Shown piece by piece: positions 50,536 through 59,780 of a DNA stretch of 64,000 nt (its first letter is position 1; every line of letters begins with the position of its first letter). This DNA comes from Desulfobaculum xiamenense (GTDB lineage: Bacteria > Desulfobacterota > Desulfovibrionia > Desulfovibrionales > Desulfovibrionaceae). The stretch is taken from assembly GCF_011927665.1 (NCBI RefSeq), contig NZ_JAATJA010000002.1, positions 620,001 to 684,000 of the forward strand. The letters are read 5' to 3'. Below the pieces are notes generated by a model. That model saw only the letters and a list, made by a program, of their open reading frames with translations. It made no database searches and was not told the DNA's origin. The translations under genes were made by a program, and so were the position numbers.

Positions 50536-51939
50536 ATGAAGACCCGTATCGAACACGACTTTCTCGGCGAAAAGGAAATTCCCGCAAACATCTACTACGG
50601 CGTGCAGACCCTTCGCGCCGTGGAGAACTTCAACATCACCGGCTGCTCCATCAATTCCTGCCCGGAGATGATCGAGGCGCTGGCCTACGTAAAGAAGGCC
50701 GCCGCGCAGGCCAACATGGAGCTTGGCGTCATCCCCGCCGAGGTCGCCAAGGGCATCTGCGCCGCGTGCGACGAGATCATCGCCGGCAACCTGCACGAGC
50801 AGTTCCCCGTGGATTGCATTCAGGGCGGCGCTGGCACCTCCACCAACATGAACGCCAACGAGGTCATCGCCAACCGCGCGCTGGAGCTGATGGGCCACGA
50901 GAAGGGCGAGTACCAGTACTGCCATCCCAATAACCACGTGAACTGCTCCCAGTCCACTAACGACGCCTACCCCACGGCCTTCAGGCTGGCGCTTTACAAC
51001 AAGCTGACCACCCTGATGGACGCCATGGGCTACCTCCAGAAGGGCTTTGCCGCCAAGGGCGCGGAGTTCGCGGACGTGCTCAAGATGGGCCGCACCCAGC
51101 TGCAGGACGCCGTGCCCATGACCCTTGGTCAGGAGTTCGCCGCCTACGCCACCACCCTCGGCGAGGACATCATTCGCGTGCGTGAGGCCCGCCAGCTCAT
51201 CACCGAGATCAACCTCGGCGCGACGGCCATCGGCACCGGCATCAATGCCCCGGCCGACTACTCCCGCATCGCCACCACCGCTCTGCGCAATATGACCGGC
51301 ATCGACTTCACCACCTCCGCCAACCTTGTGGAAGCGACGTGGGATACCGGCGCGTACGTCCAGATTTCCGGCGTGCTCAAGCGCGTGGCCGTGAAGCTTT
51401 CCAAGATCTGCAACGACCTGCGTCTGTTGTCCTCCGGCCCGCGTACCGGCTTCAACGAGATCAATCTGCCCAAGATGCAGCCTGGCTCCTCCATCATGCC
51501 CGGCAAGGTCAACCCGGTCATCCCCGAGGTGGTCAATCAGGTCGCCTACGACGTCATCGGCAAGGACGTGACCGTGACCCTCGCCGCCGAGAACGGCCAG
51601 CTGGAACTGAACGTGATGGAGCCCGTCATCGCCAATGCGCTGTTCCAGGGCGTGGACATGCTGCGTCGCGCATGCCTCGTGCTGCAGGATCGCTGCGTGA
51701 GCGGTATCACCGCCAACCGTGAACACTGCCGCGCTCTGGTGGAGAACAGCATCGGCATCGTCACCGCCCTGAACCCCATCATCGGCTACGAGAAGTCCGC
51801 GAGCATCGCCAAGGAAGCGCTGGAAACCGGCGGCTCCGTCTACGAGCTCGTGCTCAAGCACAACGTGCTGAGCAAGGAGAAGCTCGACGAGATTCTCTCC
51901 CCCGAGAACATGATGCACCCCCGCTTCATCAGGAATTAG
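50536..51939 (+). CDS. aspA: Aspartate ammonia-lyase
   Basis: A 467-residue cytoplasmic enzyme converting L-aspartate to fumarate and ammonia. It carries the superfamily signature GSSIMPGKVNPV; QGGAGTSTNMNANEV and the substrate-loop region favour aspartase over fumarase C. The ATG at 50536 lies 8 nt after GAGG. It heads a run with a Dcu transporter and fumarate reductase, so the fumarate produced can be respired. Confidence 0.93.
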   Translation: MKTRIEHDFLGEKEIPANIYYGVQTLRAVENFNITGCSINSCPEMIEALAYVKKAAAQANMELGVIPAEVAKGICAACDEIIAGNLHEQFPVDCIQGGAGTSTNMNANEVIANRALELMGHEKGEYQYCHPNNHVNCSQSTNDAYPTAFRLALYNKLTTLMDAMGYLQKGFAAKGAEFADVLKMGRTQLQDAVPMTLGQEFAAYATTLGEDIIRVREARQLITEINLGATAIGTGINAPADYSRIATTALRNMTGIDFTTSANLVEATWDTGAYVQISGVLKRVAVKLSKICNDLRLLSSGPRTGFNEINLPKMQPGSSIMPGKVNPVIPEVVNQVAYDVIGKDVTVTLAAENGQLELNVMEPVIANALFQGVDMLRRACLVLQDRCVSGITANREHCRALVENSIGIVTALNPIIGYEKSASIAKEALETGGSVYELVLKHNVLSKEKLDEILSPENMMHPRFIRN

Positions 51940-51955
51940 CCCTCACACGCGACAG

Positions 51956-51978
51956 GGGACCGGCCACAGGCCGGTCCC
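51956..51978 (+). other. Intercistronic hairpin between aspA and dcu
   Basis: Perfect 10-bp stem GGGACCGGCC/GGCCGGTCCC without a T run, followed by a second GC-rich hairpin to about 52014. Likely an mRNA stability or processing element. Confidence 0.55.
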
Positions 51979-52056
51979 GCGGCGGGGCGGGCCATGTCGG
52001 GAGGCCCGCCCGCCGAGTCGGGAAGGATGAGGATTCAACCACAAGACAAGGGAGTA

Positions 52057-53397
52057 ATGGACGTGTTCTGGATACAGCTCGCAATCGTACTGGGCGCCAT
52101 CTTCATCGGCGCAAGGCTCGGCGGAGTGGGACTCGGCGTCATGGGCGGCCTGGGACTGGCCATCCTGAGCTTCTTCTTCGGCGTGCAGCCCACCGCACCG
52201 CCCATCAACGTCATGCTCATGATCGCGGCCGTGGTCACCGCCGCTGGCGCGTTGCAGGCCGCAGGCGGCCTCGACTACCTCGTGGACCTCGCGGCGCGCA
52301 TCCTGCGTCGCAATCCGAACCAGATCACCTTCCTCGGCCCCATGGTGACCTACGTGTTCACGTTCTTCGCGGGCACCGGGCACGTCGCCTACTCCGTGCT
52401 ACCGGTCATCGCCGAGGTGGCGCGCAGCACCAAGGTCCGGCCGGAGCGGCCCCTGTCCATCGCGGTTATCGCGTCGCAGCAGGCCATCACCGCCAGCCCC
52501 ATCTCCGCCGCCACGGTGGCCCTGCTGGGCCTCACCGCCAGCGCCGGAATCCAGCTTTCGGACATCATGATGGTCTGCGTGCCGTCCACCTTCATCGCCT
52601 GCATGCTTGGCGCGTTCATCGTCAACCACATGGGCAAGGACCTGATGAAGGACCCCGAATACCTGCGCAGGCTCGGCGATCCCAAGCTGCGTGAGGCCAT
52701 CGAGCGGGCCAACTCCGGCGAGAACGTCGAGACGCGCAAGGTTCCGAGCTACGCCAAGATTTCCGTGGGCCTCTTCCTGCTCGGCACCATGACCATCGTG
52801 CTCTTCGGCTCCTGCCCCGAGCTGCGTCCCGCGTGGAACGTGGGCGGCGAGATCGAGCGTATGAGCATGGCCAGCGCCATCGAGATCATCATGCTGACCG
52901 TGGCCGCGCTCATCCTGCTCATCAGCCGCGTGGACGTGAAGACCCTCACGCAGGGCAGCGTGTTCGGTGCGGGCGTGCAGGCTGTCATCGCCATCTTCGG
53001 CATTGCGTGGCTGGGCGACAGCTTCTTCAGCGGCAACATGGAGTTCCTGAGCGGCAACATTCAGGAGATGGTCACCGCCGCCCCGTGGACCTTCGCCATC
53101 GCGCTGTTCGCCCTGTCCATCCTGCTCTTTTCGCAGGCGGCCACGGTGCGCGCGCTCATGCCGCTCGGCATCGCGCTCGGCATCCCCGCCCCGGCGCTCA
53201 TCGCCATGTTCCCCGCGGTGAACGGATACTTCTTCATCCCCAACTATCCCACCGTGGTCGCGGCCATCAACTTCGACAGCACGGGGACGACCCATATCGG
53301 CAAGTACGTGCTGAACCACAGCTTCATGCTGCCCGGCCTCGTGGCCACCGTCGGCTCCATCGCCATTGGCTTCATGCTTGCCGGAGTCATGTTCTAA
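52057..53397 (+). CDS. Anaerobic C4-dicarboxylate transporter (DcuA/DcuB family)
   Basis: A 446-residue inner-membrane protein with about ten to twelve helices. Conserved family stretches include IGARLGGVGLGVMGGLG, FFAGTGHVAYSVLPVIAEVA, AITASPISAA and FDSTGTTHIGKYVLNHSF. It would exchange aspartate, fumarate or malate for succinate. Features of both DcuA and DcuB are visible, so the symbol is left open. AAGGGAG precedes ATG 52057. Confidence 0.93.
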   Translation: MDVFWIQLAIVLGAIFIGARLGGVGLGVMGGLGLAILSFFFGVQPTAPPINVMLMIAAVVTAAGALQAAGGLDYLVDLAARILRRNPNQITFLGPMVTYVFTFFAGTGHVAYSVLPVIAEVARSTKVRPERPLSIAVIASQQAITASPISAATVALLGLTASAGIQLSDIMMVCVPSTFIACMLGAFIVNHMGKDLMKDPEYLRRLGDPKLREAIERANSGENVETRKVPSYAKISVGLFLLGTMTIVLFGSCPELRPAWNVGGEIERMSMASAIEIIMLTVAALILLISRVDVKTLTQGSVFGAGVQAVIAIFGIAWLGDSFFSGNMEFLSGNIQEMVTAAPWTFAIALFALSILLFSQAATVRALMPLGIALGIPAPALIAMFPAVNGYFFIPNYPTVVAAINFDSTGTTHIGKYVLNHSFMLPGLVATVGSIAIGFMLAGVMF

Positions 53398-53410
53398 CCA
53401 GACCTGCCCT

Positions 53411-53444
53411 GCGGCGTCCGGCCATGCCTCCTGCCGGACGCCGC
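53411..53444 (+). other. Intercistronic hairpin between dcu and frdC
   Basis: GCGGCGTCCGGC and GCCGGACGCCGC form a perfect 12-bp stem without a T run. As in the previous gap, it may set differential stability of the segments. Confidence 0.55.
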
Positions 53445-53491
53445 ACCTCGGCTCGTCTCAACTTTCATAGGTTCCAACGAGGAAGATTGTC

Positions 53492-54142
53492 ATGCAGACC
53501 GAACTTTCCATGCCCGCGTCGATCCGGGGCAACACCTCCGCCTACATGGACTGGGTGCAGATGCTCACCGGAGCGGCCCTCATTGTCTTCATGTGGTGCC
53601 ACATGCTGCTGGTAGCCAGCGTGAACCTCGGCACCGGCGTCTTCGACGCGCTGGCGGCGTTTCTCGAATACACCTACATGGCCCAGATCGGCGGCCCGAT
53701 GATCGGCGTGGTCTTCCTCGTCCACTTCGCGCTGGCCATCCGCAAGATTCCCGTCACGAGCGTGCAGCAGAAGGGCATGTGGAATCAGGCCCGCATGCTT
53801 CGCCACAAGGACACCTGGCTGTGGGTGGTGCAGGCCGTGACCGCCATGATCATCCTCGTCATGGCCGGAGTGCACCTGTGGGCCATTCTCACCAACCTGC
53901 CCATCACCACCGCCAAGAGCGCCCAGCGCATTCAGGAGGGCGGATGGTTCTGGTTCTACCTCGTGCTCCTGCCCATGGCCGAACTGCATGTGGGCATCGG
54001 CTTCTACCGCATCGGCGTGAAGTGGGGATTCGTGGGCCGTCGTGGCCGCAAGCGCTTCCAGATGCTCGAATACGCGATCACCGGCGCGTTCCTCGCCATC
54101 GGTCTCGTCACGCTGTTCACCTTCGCGACGGTCAGCCTCTAG
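53492..54142 (+). CDS. frdC: Fumarate reductase dihaem cytochrome b subunit
   Basis: A 216-residue membrane anchor with five helices. Histidines at 37, 78, 128 and 166 sit in helices and match the four axial ligands of the Wolinella-type dihaem subunit. E164, two residues before H166, matches the glutamate of the proton-compensating E-pathway. It oxidises menaquinol and passes electrons to FrdB. It starts the frdCAB order, 14 nt before frdA. Confidence 0.93.
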   Translation: MQTELSMPASIRGNTSAYMDWVQMLTGAALIVFMWCHMLLVASVNLGTGVFDALAAFLEYTYMAQIGGPMIGVVFLVHFALAIRKIPVTSVQQKGMWNQARMLRHKDTWLWVVQAVTAMIILVMAGVHLWAILTNLPITTAKSAQRIQEGGWFWFYLVLLPMAELHVGIGFYRIGVKWGFVGRRGRKRFQMLEYAITGAFLAIGLVTLFTFATVSL

Positions 54143-54155
54143 GAGAAGAGAGAGA

Positions 54156-56003
54156 ATGTACGACATCATCCATACAGACGTCCTGTGCATCGGTGCCGGT
54201 CTGGCCGGCGAGCGCGTGGCCATCGAGGCCGCCGAGGCCGGATTCCGCGCCATCTGCCTGAGCATCGTCCCCGCGCGTCGCTCCCACTCCGCGGCGGCGC
54301 AGGGCGGCATGCAGGCCGCCCTCGGCAACTGCGCCATGGGCGAGGGCGACTGCCCGGACGTCCATTTCGCCGACACCGTCAAGGGCTCCGACTGGGGCTG
54401 CGATCAGGAGGTCGCCCGCCTGTTCTGCGAAACCGCGCCCATCGTCATGCGCGAGCTGGCCTACTGGGGCGTGCCGTGGAACCGCATCGTCGCGGGCAAG
54501 GACGACTACTTCCAGGGTGGCAAGAAATTCTCCAAGACCGAGAAGCGCGAGAATGCGGGCCTCATCACCGCCCGCAACTTCGGCGGCACCGCCAAGTGGC
54601 GCACCTGCTATACCTCCGACGGCACCGGCCACGCCGTGCTGTTCACCATGGACAACCGCGCCATGCACAAGGGCGTGGAGGTTCATGACCGCACCGAGGC
54701 CATCGCGCTGATTCACGACGGCGAGCGCTGCAAGGGCGCCATCGTGCGCTGCCTGCGCACCGGAAAGCTGCTCGTGTACCTCGCCAAGGCCACGGTCATC
54801 GCCGCTGGCGGCTTCGGGCGCATCTACCGCGAGTCCACCAATGCGGTCATCTGCGAGGGCGGCGGCCAGTCCATCGCTCTGGACACCGGTCTGGTGCCGC
54901 TCGGCAACATGGAGGCCGTGCAGTTCCACCCCACGGGCGTCGTGCCCTCCAACATCCTCGTGACCGAGGGCTGTCGCGGCGACGGCGGAACCCTGCTGGA
55001 CCGCAACATGGAACGCTTCATGCCCGCCTATGAGCCTGCCAAGGCCGAGTTGGCCTCGCGAGACGTGGTCTCGCGTCGCATGACCGAGCACATGCGCAAG
55101 GGCCTTGGCGTGCCGAGCGACTACGGCGACCACCTCTGGCTCGACATCCGGCACCTCGGCGAGCACCACATCTCCACCAAGCTCCGCGAGGTGCAGGAGA
55201 TCTGCAACAATTTCCTGGGCGTTGACCCCATCACCCAGCCCATCCCCGTGCGCCCGACCCAGCACTACTCCATGGGCGGCATCCGTACCGACAAGGACGG
55301 CGCGGCCTACGGCCTGTCCGGCCTGTTCGCCGCTGGCGAGGCCGCCTGCTGGGACATGCACGGCTTCAACCGCCTCGGCGGCAACTCGCTGTCCGAGACG
55401 GTGGTCGCGGGCAAGATCGTCGGCGGCAAGGTCGTCGAGTTCCTGCGCGGCGGCAACGCGGACTATGCCTTCAGCATGGCCGAGGCCGAGGGCTTCCTCG
55501 CCACCCAGCAGGCCCGCATCGATCAGCTGGTGAAGGGCGGCGGTAGGGAGAACATCTACGAACTGCGCCGCATGATGCAGGACACCATGATGGAGGGCGT
55601 GGGCATCTTCCGTAACGAGGAGGGCCTGTCCAACGCCGTGAAGAAGCTGCAGGAGATTCACGCCCGCACTGCGAATATCGGCCTGCGCTCCGACGGCATC
55701 GGCGCCAACGACGAGCTGCGGTTGGCCCTGAACCTGCCCGGCATGGTGCGTCTGGCCCTGTGCGTGGCCTACGGCGCGCTGGAACGCCGCGAGAGCCGCG
55801 GTTCCCACGCCCGCGAGGACTACCCTGCCCGCAACGACCGCGACTGGCTGGTGCGTACCCTCGCCACATGGAAGTCCGATTCGGCGCTTCCGACCCTCGA
55901 CTACGAGGCCGCGTCCCGCGTCTTCGAGATACCTCCGGGAGATCGCGGCTACGGCGGCGGCAAGATCATCAGCGCAGACGACAAGGAGACCCAGCATGCC
56001 TAG
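54156..56003 (+). CDS. frdA: Fumarate reductase flavoprotein subunit
   Basis: A 615-residue cytoplasmic-side subunit. It has an FAD dinucleotide motif (GAGLAGERVAIEA), probable covalent-FAD His44 in RRSHSAAAQGG, an active-site loop (HPTGVVPSNILVTEGCRGDGG) and RPTQHYSMGGI. It reduces fumarate to succinate. GAGAAGAGAGAG precedes ATG 54156, and its end overlaps frdB by 8 nt. There is no twin-arginine signal, so it works inside. Confidence 0.95.
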   Translation: MYDIIHTDVLCIGAGLAGERVAIEAAEAGFRAICLSIVPARRSHSAAAQGGMQAALGNCAMGEGDCPDVHFADTVKGSDWGCDQEVARLFCETAPIVMRELAYWGVPWNRIVAGKDDYFQGGKKFSKTEKRENAGLITARNFGGTAKWRTCYTSDGTGHAVLFTMDNRAMHKGVEVHDRTEAIALIHDGERCKGAIVRCLRTGKLLVYLAKATVIAAGGFGRIYRESTNAVICEGGGQSIALDTGLVPLGNMEAVQFHPTGVVPSNILVTEGCRGDGGTLLDRNMERFMPAYEPAKAELASRDVVSRRMTEHMRKGLGVPSDYGDHLWLDIRHLGEHHISTKLREVQEICNNFLGVDPITQPIPVRPTQHYSMGGIRTDKDGAAYGLSGLFAAGEAACWDMHGFNRLGGNSLSETVVAGKIVGGKVVEFLRGGNADYAFSMAEAEGFLATQQARIDQLVKGGGRENIYELRRMMQDTMMEGVGIFRNEEGLSNAVKKLQEIHARTANIGLRSDGIGANDELRLALNLPGMVRLALCVAYGALERRESRGSHAREDYPARNDRDWLVRTLATWKSDSALPTLDYEAASRVFEIPPGDRGYGGGKIISADDKETQHA

Positions 56004-56739
56004 GACGCTCAAGTTCAACGTTTTCAGATACAACCCGCAGGTCGAGGGCTCCATGCCCAGCATGCGGCACTACGAGATCAACGAGACCGAAAGCATGACG
56101 GTGTTCATCGCGCTCAACAGGCTGCGCGAGGAGCAGGACCCGTCCATGAAGTTCGACTTCTGCTGCCGCGCTGGCATCTGCGGCGCGTGCGCCATGGTCA
56201 TCAACGGCCGCCCCGGATTGGCCTGCCACACCAAGACCATGGACCTGCCCGAGGAAATCACGCTGTTGCCGCTGCCGTTCTTCAAGTGCATCGGCGACCT
56301 GTCCGTGGACACCGGCGTGTGGTTCCAGGACATGAACCGCAAGATCGAGTCGTGGATCCATACGGACAAGGCCTTTAACCCCGAGGCCCCCGAGGAGCGC
56401 ATGGACAACGCCGACGCCGAGGCCATCTACGAGCTGGATCGCTGCATCGAATGCGGCTGCTGCGTGGCCGCTTGCGGTACCGCCCGCATGCGTGACGACT
56501 TCCTCGGCGCGGTGGCCCTCAATCGCATCGCCCGTTTCGTCATTGACCCGCGCGACGAGCGCACCGAGCAGGACTACTTCGACGTCATCGGCACCGATCA
56601 GGGCATCTTCGGATGCATGGGCCTTCTGGCCTGCGAGGACGTGTGTCCCAAGCATCTGCCGTTGCAGGACCAGCTTGGCTTCCTGCGCCGCAAGATGGGG
56701 CTGCACGCCTTCAAGAAGCTTTTCCCTGGCAAAAAGTAG
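55996..56739 (+). CDS. frdB: Fumarate reductase iron-sulfur subunit
   Basis: A 247-residue subunit with the plant-type [2Fe-2S] motif (CCRAGICGACAM), a [4Fe-4S]/[3Fe-4S] pair (CIECGCCVAAC and later CMG with CEDVCPK). It carries electrons from the haem subunit to flavin. It overlaps frdA by 8 nt. A GC hairpin without T run lies just after it. Confidence 0.95.
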   Translation: MPRTLKFNVFRYNPQVEGSMPSMRHYEINETESMTVFIALNRLREEQDPSMKFDFCCRAGICGACAMVINGRPGLACHTKTMDLPEEITLLPLPFFKCIGDLSVDTGVWFQDMNRKIESWIHTDKAFNPEAPEERMDNADAEAIYELDRCIECGCCVAACGTARMRDDFLGAVALNRIARFVIDPRDERTEQDYFDVIGTDQGIFGCMGLLACEDVCPKHLPLQDQLGFLRRKMGLHAFKKLFPGKK

Positions 56740-56862
56740 CCGCCTCGGAATCCCTTGGGGGTGGGCGCGGTCCGCTACCGGAATGGCGGGCCGCGCCCCA
56801 TGGAATCGAACTCCCGCCGGACGGGGCTTTCCCGCCGTAGCGGAACAACACGGGAGGATGAT

Positions 56863-58104
56863 GTGAGACTCTGGATGAAAATACTCATCGGCATGGTTGC
56901 CGGAGTGGCCTTCGGGCTGGCCTGCCCGGATGCGGCCCCGTATGTCGAGCCGCTGGGGACCCTGTTCATCAGGGGCATCAAGCTGCTCATCGTCCCCCTC
57001 GTCTTCGCCTCGCTCGTCTCTGGCATGACGAGCATGAGCGACATGCGAAAGCTCGGGCGCATCAGCGTGCGGACCTTCGCCATCTATTTTGTGACCACCG
57101 CCTTCGCCGTGTCCATCGGCCTTGCTCTGGCGACGCTGGCCGGGCCGGGACAGGGCATGGGCCTGCACGCGCAGGCCGCACAGGCCGTGCGCGAGGCCCC
57201 CTCCGTGGTGGACACACTGCTCGACATCGTGCCGGTCAATCCGCTGCAATCCCTCGTGGAGGGCAATATTCTTCAGATCATCGCCTTCGCGGTGCTTCTG
57301 GGCCTGTCCATGAACATCGCGGGCGAGGCTGCCGCGCCGGTGCGCCGATTCTGCCATTCCCTCGCGGATATCATGTACGTGATGACGTCCATCGTCATCG
57401 CCTTCGCGCCGATTGGCGTGTTCGCGCTCATGGCCAATGTGGTGGCCCGCTACGGCATGGACGCGCTTCTGCCGCTGGCGGAAATCATCCTGCTCATGTT
57501 CGCGGGCAGCGCTTTGCACATCCTTTTCGTCTACGGCGGTGGGGTGGCCCTCGTGGCGCGCCTCAATCCCATGAATTTCTTCCGTGGCATCCTTGATGCG
57601 CAGATGGTGGGCTTCTCCACCTCCAGCAGCTCTGGCACGCTTCCCGCGAACCTGCGCTGCACCGAGCGCAACCTCGGCGTGCCCTCATCCATCGCCAGCT
57701 TCGTGCTGCCTCTCGGGGCCACCATCAACATGGACGGCACCGCCATCTATCAGGGCATCTGCACGGTGTTCATCGCCAATGCCTATGGCGTGGACCTCAC
57801 GCTGGGCAACTTCGCCACCATCGTCCTCACCGCCACGCTGGCCTCCATCGGCACGGCCGGGGTGCCCGGCGCGGGGCTGATCATGCTCTCGCTCATCCTG
57901 TCGGCCATTGGCCTGCCCATGGAGGGTCTCGCCCTCATCGCGGGCATCGACAGAATCCTCGATATGGCGCGGACCACGGTCAACATCAGCGGAGACGCCA
58001 TGACCGCCGTGCTGGTGGCCAGAAGCGAGAACGAGCTGGACCTCGACGTCTACGGCGCGGCGAATCCGCCCGCCAGCGAAGCGGTGGCCCACTCCGCGCA
58101 ATGA
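56863..58104 (+). CDS. Dicarboxylate/amino acid:cation symporter (DctA/GltP family)
   Basis: A 413-residue glutamate-transporter-fold protein: eight helices and two re-entrant loops, with a Ser-rich HP1 (STSSSSGTLP) and NMDGTAIYQ in TM7. Likely substrates are aspartate, glutamate, succinate or fumarate. The GTG at 56863 has GGGAGG 5 nt upstream. With the Dcu protein it gives the locus two routes for the same class of substrate. Confidence 0.93.
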   Translation: MRLWMKILIGMVAGVAFGLACPDAAPYVEPLGTLFIRGIKLLIVPLVFASLVSGMTSMSDMRKLGRISVRTFAIYFVTTAFAVSIGLALATLAGPGQGMGLHAQAAQAVREAPSVVDTLLDIVPVNPLQSLVEGNILQIIAFAVLLGLSMNIAGEAAAPVRRFCHSLADIMYVMTSIVIAFAPIGVFALMANVVARYGMDALLPLAEIILLMFAGSALHILFVYGGGVALVARLNPMNFFRGILDAQMVGFSTSSSSGTLPANLRCTERNLGVPSSIASFVLPLGATINMDGTAIYQGICTVFIANAYGVDLTLGNFATIVLTATLASIGTAGVPGAGLIMLSLILSAIGLPMEGLALIAGIDRILDMARTTVNISGDAMTAVLVARSENELDLDVYGAANPPASEAVAHSAQ

Positions 58105-58230
58105 ATTCCGGGAGGGAAGATCAGCCCTCCAGCGGACAGGAAGCGGGGCGAAAGGGTCGCCCGTACCGGCCCGTCCCACCTCCGAGCGTCAGGCCTCGCT
58201 TCCTCCCCCCGTCCGCCCCTCCCGAATGTC

Positions 58231-58266
58231 AAGAATCCTCCCGTCCTGCCGGATGGGGGGATTCTT
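58231..58266 (+). terminator. Hairpin after symporter gene
   Basis: AAGAATCCTCCC and GGGGGGATTCTT flank a 12-nt loop. No T run follows, so it may be a weak or Rho-assisted terminator. The rest of the 58105-58401 gap holds nothing I recognise. Confidence 0.45.
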
Positions 58267-58401
58267 CGCATGCGCCCGGCACGAACCGTGATCCGCGTAT
58301 GGCGTCTTGCGTGGCGCGGGCGTGTGGCGTAGCGTGGCGCGGATTTCACCGGAGGGATTCCCGCCCGCTTCCGGGCGCGACGGTTCCGGTGCGGAGCGAA
58401 C

Positions 58402-59322
58402 ATGACATTTCACATCCATTCGCAGTTGCTGAAGGACTGCCACGTTCTTGGGCGCTATGCCCTCTGCCACGTCCTGCTGCACCGAAACGCGGCGCTGCCG
58501 TGGTTCATCCTTGTTCCCGAGGTCGAGGAGGAGGATCTGCTGGACCTGCCCGAAGCCTCGCGCGATGCCGTGATGGCCGAGGCCGCCCGCGTATCCGCCT
58601 TCGTCAAGGAGCAGATGGACTGCGCCAAAGTCAACGTGGCTGCCATCGGCAACGTGGTGCGCCAACTGCATATCCACGTCGTCGGCCGCAATCCCGGCGA
58701 TGCCTGTTGGCCCGCGCCGGTCTGGGGCAATCTGAAGGAGGAGGCGTCGTATTCTGAGGCCGAGGTGACCGCCATTGTCGAGGCGCTGCGCTCGCACCGC
58801 TTCGGCGGGATGCGTCCCGTGCCCCACGGCGTGCGCATTCGCGAGGAACGCCCCTCGGACCATGCGGCCATTCGCGAACTGCTGCTTGAGGCCTTTGCCG
58901 ATCATCCCTATAGCCACCAGACCGAACATCTGATCGTTGAGGGCCTGCGCGAGGATAACGCCCTGACGCTGGGCCTCGTGGTCGAGGATGAGCTTGGCGT
59001 GGCCGGGTACGTCGCCTTTTCTCCGGTGGATGTCGCTGGGCGCGAGGGCTGGTACGGGTTGGGGCCGCTGGCTGTGTTCCGACGTTGCCGCCGCGATGGC
59101 CTCGGTTCGATGCTGGTCCGCGAGGGGCTGGACGCCCTGCGTCGGATGGGGGCGCATGGCTGCGTGCTCGTGGGCGATCCGGTCTTCTACGGGCGTTTCG
59201 GATTCCGCAGCGTGCCCGGACTGGGCATGAGCGGCGTTCCCGACGAATTCGTCCTCGCCTTGGCGTTTTCCGATGCGCCTGCCCGTGGGGAGATCGTCTT
59301 CCACCGCGCCTTCAGCCTGTAG
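58402..59322 (+). CDS. HIT-domain / GNAT acetyltransferase fusion
   Basis: A 306-residue two-domain protein. Residues 1-~130 are HIT-like: the motif is QLHIHVVGR, with the Gln-x-His-x-His arrangement of a bacterial Ap4A-hydrolase-like subgroup. Residues ~145-300 are a GNAT N-acetyltransferase of YhbS type (RREE-like start, GLGPLAVFRRCRRDGLGSML for CoA). The domains are in one continuous frame. Substrates unknown; nucleotide hydrolysis plus acetylation is inference. The ATG at 58402 follows GGAG. Confidence 0.85.
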   Translation: MTFHIHSQLLKDCHVLGRYALCHVLLHRNAALPWFILVPEVEEEDLLDLPEASRDAVMAEAARVSAFVKEQMDCAKVNVAAIGNVVRQLHIHVVGRNPGDACWPAPVWGNLKEEASYSEAEVTAIVEALRSHRFGGMRPVPHGVRIREERPSDHAAIRELLLEAFADHPYSHQTEHLIVEGLREDNALTLGLVVEDELGVAGYVAFSPVDVAGREGWYGLGPLAVFRRCRRDGLGSMLVREGLDALRRMGAHGCVLVGDPVFYGRFGFRSVPGLGMSGVPDEFVLALAFSDAPARGEIVFHRAFSL

Positions 59323-59780
59323 GCGCAGCGTCGTCGGTCCGTGCCGCGAGGGCGGTGACCGGCGCGAACTCCATTTTCTTTTTCATCACCGATAGCGCAC
59401 GCGAGACGCCTCGTGGCGTCGTCCCTTCGGGGGCGGCGTCGCGGGGCGTCTTGCATTGCGTCGAGGAGCGTCAGTGCGAGTTCCGCCGCGTATTCCGCAA
59501 GATCGACATCATGCCCGCATGCCGGGCAGACGAGGTGCCCGCCCGCCGCGTCCCTGCGCAGGATGCGCATGCACGGGGCGTTCGAGTTCGTCCAATCCAA
59601 ACCGAGGCAATGCGGACAGGGATACCGGCTTGCGACGTAGAGTGGGCAGGTCTTTTCCGGGCGCAGGCCGTTCGGCGCGGATGCGCAGGGCTGGCCGTCG
59701 ATTTCGCAGCACTGGCGCATCTCGTCGTCGTTCCAGCGGCGTCGGGCACAGCGGGTTCGCAGGAGCAGAGTGGTTTTCAT
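59187..59780 (-). CDS. Zinc-ribbon protein, probable phage origin
   Basis: A 197-residue protein with twelve cysteines in the first ~95 residues, including a CPHC and a CPAC pair suited to zinc. The C-terminal ~65 residues are basic and low-complexity, and they overlap the end of the convergent HIT-GNAT gene by 136 nt, so the real protein may be shorter or frameshifted. No ribosome site precedes ATG 59780; the start abuts a 16-bp inverted repeat and could be leaderless. ATG 59720 is an alternative. Confidence 0.5.
   Translation of the reverse strand: MKTTLLLRTRCARRRWNDDEMRQCCEIDGQPCASAPNGLRPEKTCPLYVASRYPCPHCLGLDWTNSNAPCMRILRRDAAGGHLVCPACGHDVDLAEYAAELALTLLDAMQDAPRRRPRRDDATRRLACAIGDEKENGVRAGHRPRGTDRRRCAYRLKARWKTISPRAGASENAKARTNSSGTPLMPSPGTLRNPKRP

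Noticed and set aside
54132-56063. Long minus-strand open frame opposite frdA
   Set aside because: Antisense shadow of a recognised flavoprotein gene.
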